This document shows positions 60,537-64,000 of a stretch of DNA of 64,000 nt, piece by piece. The notes under the pieces were generated by a model, which worked only from the letters and a program-made list of their open reading frames with translations, had not been told where the DNA came from and ran no database searches. The DNA comes from Mytilus californianus (Eukaryota > Mollusca > Bivalvia > Mytilida > Mytilidae). The DNA lies in assembly GCF_021869535.1 (NCBI RefSeq), contig NW_026262668.1:135519635-135583634 (forward strand). The letters are read 5' to 3'. Made by a program: the position numbers and the translations under genes. Positions within the stretch are counted from its first letter, which is position 1. Each line of letters starts with the position of its first letter.

Positions 60537-63500
60537 ATGAAGCTTAGAAATGGAAAAATATTAAATACAAAACTCGTTCAAAGGGTATCTACACGTCTCA
60601 ATCTTCAAAATCGCTTATCTTAAATACAACCATCGCTAACATTTTTAACAATAAAAATCGTGGTTACCCTTCTATCGATAAGTGTCATGCCAAAAAATAA
60701 CTTACATGTCCCCGTCTTTCCACCAACAATACGGTAAGGTCTACGTTTAATGGTCGCACATTTTCTTTAAATTTTGAAACTGATATAACTTGAAAAACAA
60801 ACAGTATTATTTATTTACTCACATGAAACAAACCGGGATGCGGTATTCAGTACGTAGGTGAAACTGGACGATACTTATCTAAACGCACGCAAGAACACCT
60901 GTATCGTTTTAAAAGACCCAATAAAATCAAAAGTATCATTGATCAACATCTTAAAAAGCACAATCATCCTATTAAATATTTAACAGTTCAACCTTTAGAA
61001 GTAGTAAATAAGCAGCCTGGTGAATCTCATTCAAAGTTTGTACGATCACGGAAAATAATTGAATTAAATTGGATTAAAAAATTACAGACAGTCTACCCTC
61101 TCGGTCTTAATGATAATATCATGGGAATTGGTAATATATCAAGAACGGATTCTGTTAACATTTTGGATATAATTTCTAAAACTGTTCGTAAAAACCGTTC
61201 TCATGGGCATAGAAAACATCGCAATCAAAGAAAAATTTCGGACCAACCATACAAATATTTCGGACCTAATTTCTATTTCAAAAAACAACGGCAGACATTA
61301 TCTATTAACCAAGTTCTGTTCTTTACCTATAGATAAATTAAATAAAATTTTAGAGGATTGCAACACAATTTCATATTGCAGTCCTAAGTATGAAATCGTT
61401 CAAATTATAATGGCATATTGGTATTCTAAACTGTTTCCCAAAATTGATCGCCCTGAAGATCATAAAAAACATTTTATTAAAATAAAGTATGTCAATAAAG
61501 GTTTTAATTTTGTAAATATTGCCGGTATTTTTAACGACCATTCTGTTAAAGAACAAATTCCGGGATATTTTGATAATACTGAACTCCATCTTATTTGTTA
61601 TATTTACAAGAAATCTACCCGAAAATTTGTGTTTAATTATAGCCAAGTCTGTAAAGATGTAAATATCAGTGAAAATACACCTCCGTCATGTAATTGTAGT
61701 AATTCCGAATACACTTATGGCCCCATTTCCCATGTTAAAACAGGAGACCTTAACATCGTTCGCGACCGAGAGTTAAATTCATTCCTCAGTAAAGGACCTA
61801 AACATCGTCCCCCGTCAATTATTGATTGGAATGAGTGTCGTAATATCATCCACGACTCACTTCGTGCTTACTGTTTGAAATGGATAAAACGGGAAAAAGC
61901 TGACAAAAAATCTTTGGACTCTTTTTTTAATTCAGTAATGAAGATAGTTGATATACGTATACAACATTTTGAAGAACATTTTACTCTTAACAACAACCAT
62001 AAAAATCCTATTTCTCGTATCAAACATAAACTAAAAGAACTAGCCAAGGAATTTGTTTTTGTCCCGGCTGATAAAGCTGCTAATAATATCATTATAGTTT
62101 GACGTAAATTTTACATTGAGGTTCTGCAAAAGGAAATCACGAATTCACCAACATTCCAACTGACTTCATTTTCAGAAAACGATATCTGTAACAAACATAA
62201 ACTATTAGCTACTTCTTTACAAGCAGAACCAAATACAATGAAAGTCCTAACTATGTACTGGCTTCCGAAGCTACACAAATCACCTTACAAATATAGATTT
62301 ATTTCGTCTTCAAGTTATTGTTCCACTACTAAATTGTCTATTCTACTTACTAGTACACTTGGTACAATCAAAAACCTGATAATAAATTGTTCAAATAAGG
62401 CCTTTGAAAATAGTGGAATTAACTATTTTTGGAGTGTCAAAAACTCGTTGGAAGTACTTGATAAATTGCATGCATATATTGGTGATTTTGAATCTGTTCA
62501 AACTTTTGATTTTTCTACCCTATATACCACTTTGCCTCATATTCTTATTAAGAAAAAATTCACACACCTAATTAAATGGGCATTTATAAAGTCGGAATGC
62601 GAATACATATGTTCAAACTCTTTTAGGTCATTTTTTAGTAGCAACAAACAAAAGATCTATGTCAATTGGACATGCTTTGATACTATATCTGCCCTTTAAT
62701 TTTTACTTGATAACATTTTTGTTCGCTTTGGAGATTCCGTATATCGTCAAGTTATTGGAAATCCAATGGGGACAAACTGTGCACCACTAATTGCGGACCT
62801 GTTTTTGTATTGTTATGAGTTACAATTTATGACTAAAATCAGCAAAGACCCATCGAAACAACATCTGATACAAAAAAATTAACAATACTTTTAGATATTT
62901 GGATGATATATTGGCTCTCAATAATGACGACTTCAGTATGTATACTAAAGAAATTTATCCTGTTGAACTTACTTTAAATAAAGCTAATACTAACAATGAC
63001 CACTGTCCTTTCCTCGATCTTGATATCTTTATCATTAACGGGAAGCTTAATACAAAAATTTATGATAAAAGAGATGATTTTTCATTTCCTATCTTTAATT
63101 ATCCATTTTTAGATGGTGACGTTCCCTTGTCACCATCTTATGGTGTTTATATATCTCAACTTGTACGATTCGCTCGTGTATGTAACAACGTATTAGATTT
63201 TAGCGAAAGAAATTTATGTATTACTGAAAAATTATTACACCAGGGTTTTCGATATCATAAACTATCAACAACAAAACATTTACTAAATTTTATCATCGGT
63301 ATAAGGACATCATTCGTAAATATAACTCAACATGCAGACATCTTATGCGTTCGGGTATTTCACATCCAATCTTTTATGGTAATATTCTTTACAAAGCACA
63401 AAAATGTCAGTATTCACCTCAAAAGCTAACAAAACCTTTAAACAGACTTATTAAGAAGGGATATAGTTACGGTACTGTTGTCAGGTCATTAAAGATTGCA

Positions 63501-63551
63501 TATTTTGGCTTTAATATTGATTCACTTATAGGATCTTTGCATCGGAATTAA
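60537..63551 (+). pseudogene. Naiad GIY-YIG endonuclease / reverse transcriptase, UGA-containing and decayed
   Basis: ATG 60537 opens MKLRNGKILNTKLVQRVSTR. Endonuclease: NSIIYLLT-U-NKPGC, GIQYVGETGR, LSKRTQEHLYRF. Linker CxC in TPPSCNCSNS. RT: FVFVPADKAANNIIIV-U-RKFY, YWLPKLHKSPYKYRFI, FDFSTLYTTLPH, GNPMGTNCAPLIADL, catalytic YLDD at 62896-62907, CPFLDLDIFI. UGA codons at 60791, 60824 and 62100 stand at cysteine positions. Real damage: frame shifts near 60620, 61240, 62885 and 63290, TAA at 60698 and 62697. It therefore cannot be made intact from this copy. RT primes at endonuclease nicks; it is a relative of telomerase RT. Confidence 0.85.
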
Positions 63552-63602
63552 ACATATTTATTCTAAAACCAGTTGTTGGCATGACACGGGTTATGTTCTT
63601 CT

Positions 63603-63668
63603 CATATATTTTATGATGGTATAATACTAAACCCCTAACAGGAGGGATTATGCCTGATATTCATATGA
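63603..63668 (+). promoter_or_regulatory. SECIS-like element in the Naiad 3' UTR
   Basis: ATGA at 63613-63616, then a helix strand GGTATAAT, AA at 63629-63630 (12 nt after ATGA), an apical C-rich/G-rich hairpin (CCCCTAACAGGAGGG), the pairing strand ATTATGCC, and TGAT at 63655-63658. The outer strands (CATAT/ATATG) can pair. This gives the AUGA/UGA quartet, 8-bp helix and apical AA of a form-2-type SECIS, 50 nt after the stop codon. Confidence 0.7.
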
Positions 63669-63859
63669 TGACGACATAATCTTTCAATCAGTTTAATTGA
63701 GGTCTGGAGCTGGCATGTCAGTAACTGCTAGTAGTCTGTTGTTATTTATGTATTATTGTCATTTTTGTTTACTATTCTGACATCGGACTCGGACTTCTCT
63801 TAAACTGAGTTTTACTGTGCGTACTGTTGTACGTTTGTTTTTTCTACATTGGCTAGAGG

Positions 63860-64000
63860 TATAGGGGGAGGGTTGAGATCTCAAAAAACATGTTTAACCC
63901 CGCCGCATTTTTGCGCCTGTCCCAAGTCAGGAGCCTCTGGCCTTTGTTAGTCTTGTATCATTTTTAATTTTAGTTTCCTGTGTATAATTTGGAGTTTAGT
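63860..64000 (+). repeat. Naiad tail with module shared with the SINE-like family
   Basis: CATGTTTAACCCCGCC ... CCTGTCCCAAGTCAGGAGCC occurs here and in the SINE-like copies at 21340-21748, 24385-24795 and 54585-54940. The final ~110 bp also match 2540-2640 in reverse. Confidence 0.75.

Larger units (their letters stand above)
60240..64000 (+). mobile_element. Naiad-type Penelope-like element, right end outside window
   Basis: Coding region 60537-63551 with order GIY-YIG endonuclease, linker with CxC, reverse transcriptase. This permuted order is the mark of the Naiad/Chlamys clade of Penelope-like elements. The 5' limit is uncertain (about 60240). The 3' UTR (63552 onward) contains a SECIS-like structure and leads into the tail also seen in fragments at 2371-2650 and 4956-5131, which predict about 170 more bases after the window edge. 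Confidence 0.8.

Noticed and set aside
60791..62102. Treating all in-frame UGAs as plain nonsense mutations
   Set aside because: Three UGAs at cysteine positions plus a SECIS-like structure downstream fit selenocysteine better, although separate TAA and indel lesions show this copy is dead anyway.

Overview
The window is metazoan nuclear DNA, AT-rich, with spliced genes, long introns and dense interspersed repeats. The repeat vocabulary (several copies of a '...caatgagacaactatccacc...' SINE-like family, HINE/pearl-like elements, an OTU-containing Helentron, a permuted Penelope-like element) points to a bivalve mollusc, most likely a marine mussel (Mytilus). That assignment is inference from repeat types and protein resemblance; no database was searched.

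Layout. (1) 309-3146: the last three coding exons of a cytochrome b561 family gene on + strand, whose 5' part lies before the window. (2) 3147-17700: 3' UTR and intergenic DNA with Naiad tail fragments, a HINE-like repeat (5705-6756), a 75-bp minisatellite interrupted by a second HINE-like element (8170-10645), and a 4.5-kb 89-bp satellite with a 1668-bp higher-order duplication (12240-16790). (3) 17702-58618: one animal heme peroxidase gene on + strand. I could join 12 exons with matching splice phases at every junction into about 654 codons, with signal peptide, propeptide and nearly the whole peroxidase domain. It is spread over 41 kb because its introns are full of mobile DNA: a 3.9-kb fold-back element with 5-bp target duplication, a PIF/Harbinger relic, an apparently near-complete Helentron (about 30.8-44.6 kb), nested MITEs and four minisatellites. 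(4) 60.2-64.0 kb: a Penelope-like element with permuted order (N-terminal GIY-YIG endonuclease, CxC motif, then reverse transcriptase), i.e. a Naiad, running off the right edge.

Most interesting points. The Naiad copy has three in-frame UGA codons, each where a cysteine is expected, and its 3' UTR holds a textbook SECIS core (AUGA ... AA 12 nt later ... UGAU), so the family very probably encodes a selenoprotein. In the peroxidase gene, the end of exon 3 together with its 5' splice site has been amplified into about 14 tandem units in the next intron (78 bp, mostly a multiple of three), and another intron contains about 32 tandem copies of a 3' splice-acceptor-like motif. The peroxidase keeps the distal and proximal histidines but has Ala and Val where the two heme-esterifying acids of mammalian peroxidases are. 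The Helentron encodes OTU, Rep, PIF1 helicase and endonuclease domains, broken only by a few small lesions.

No tRNA, rRNA, CRISPR or prokaryotic features were seen.
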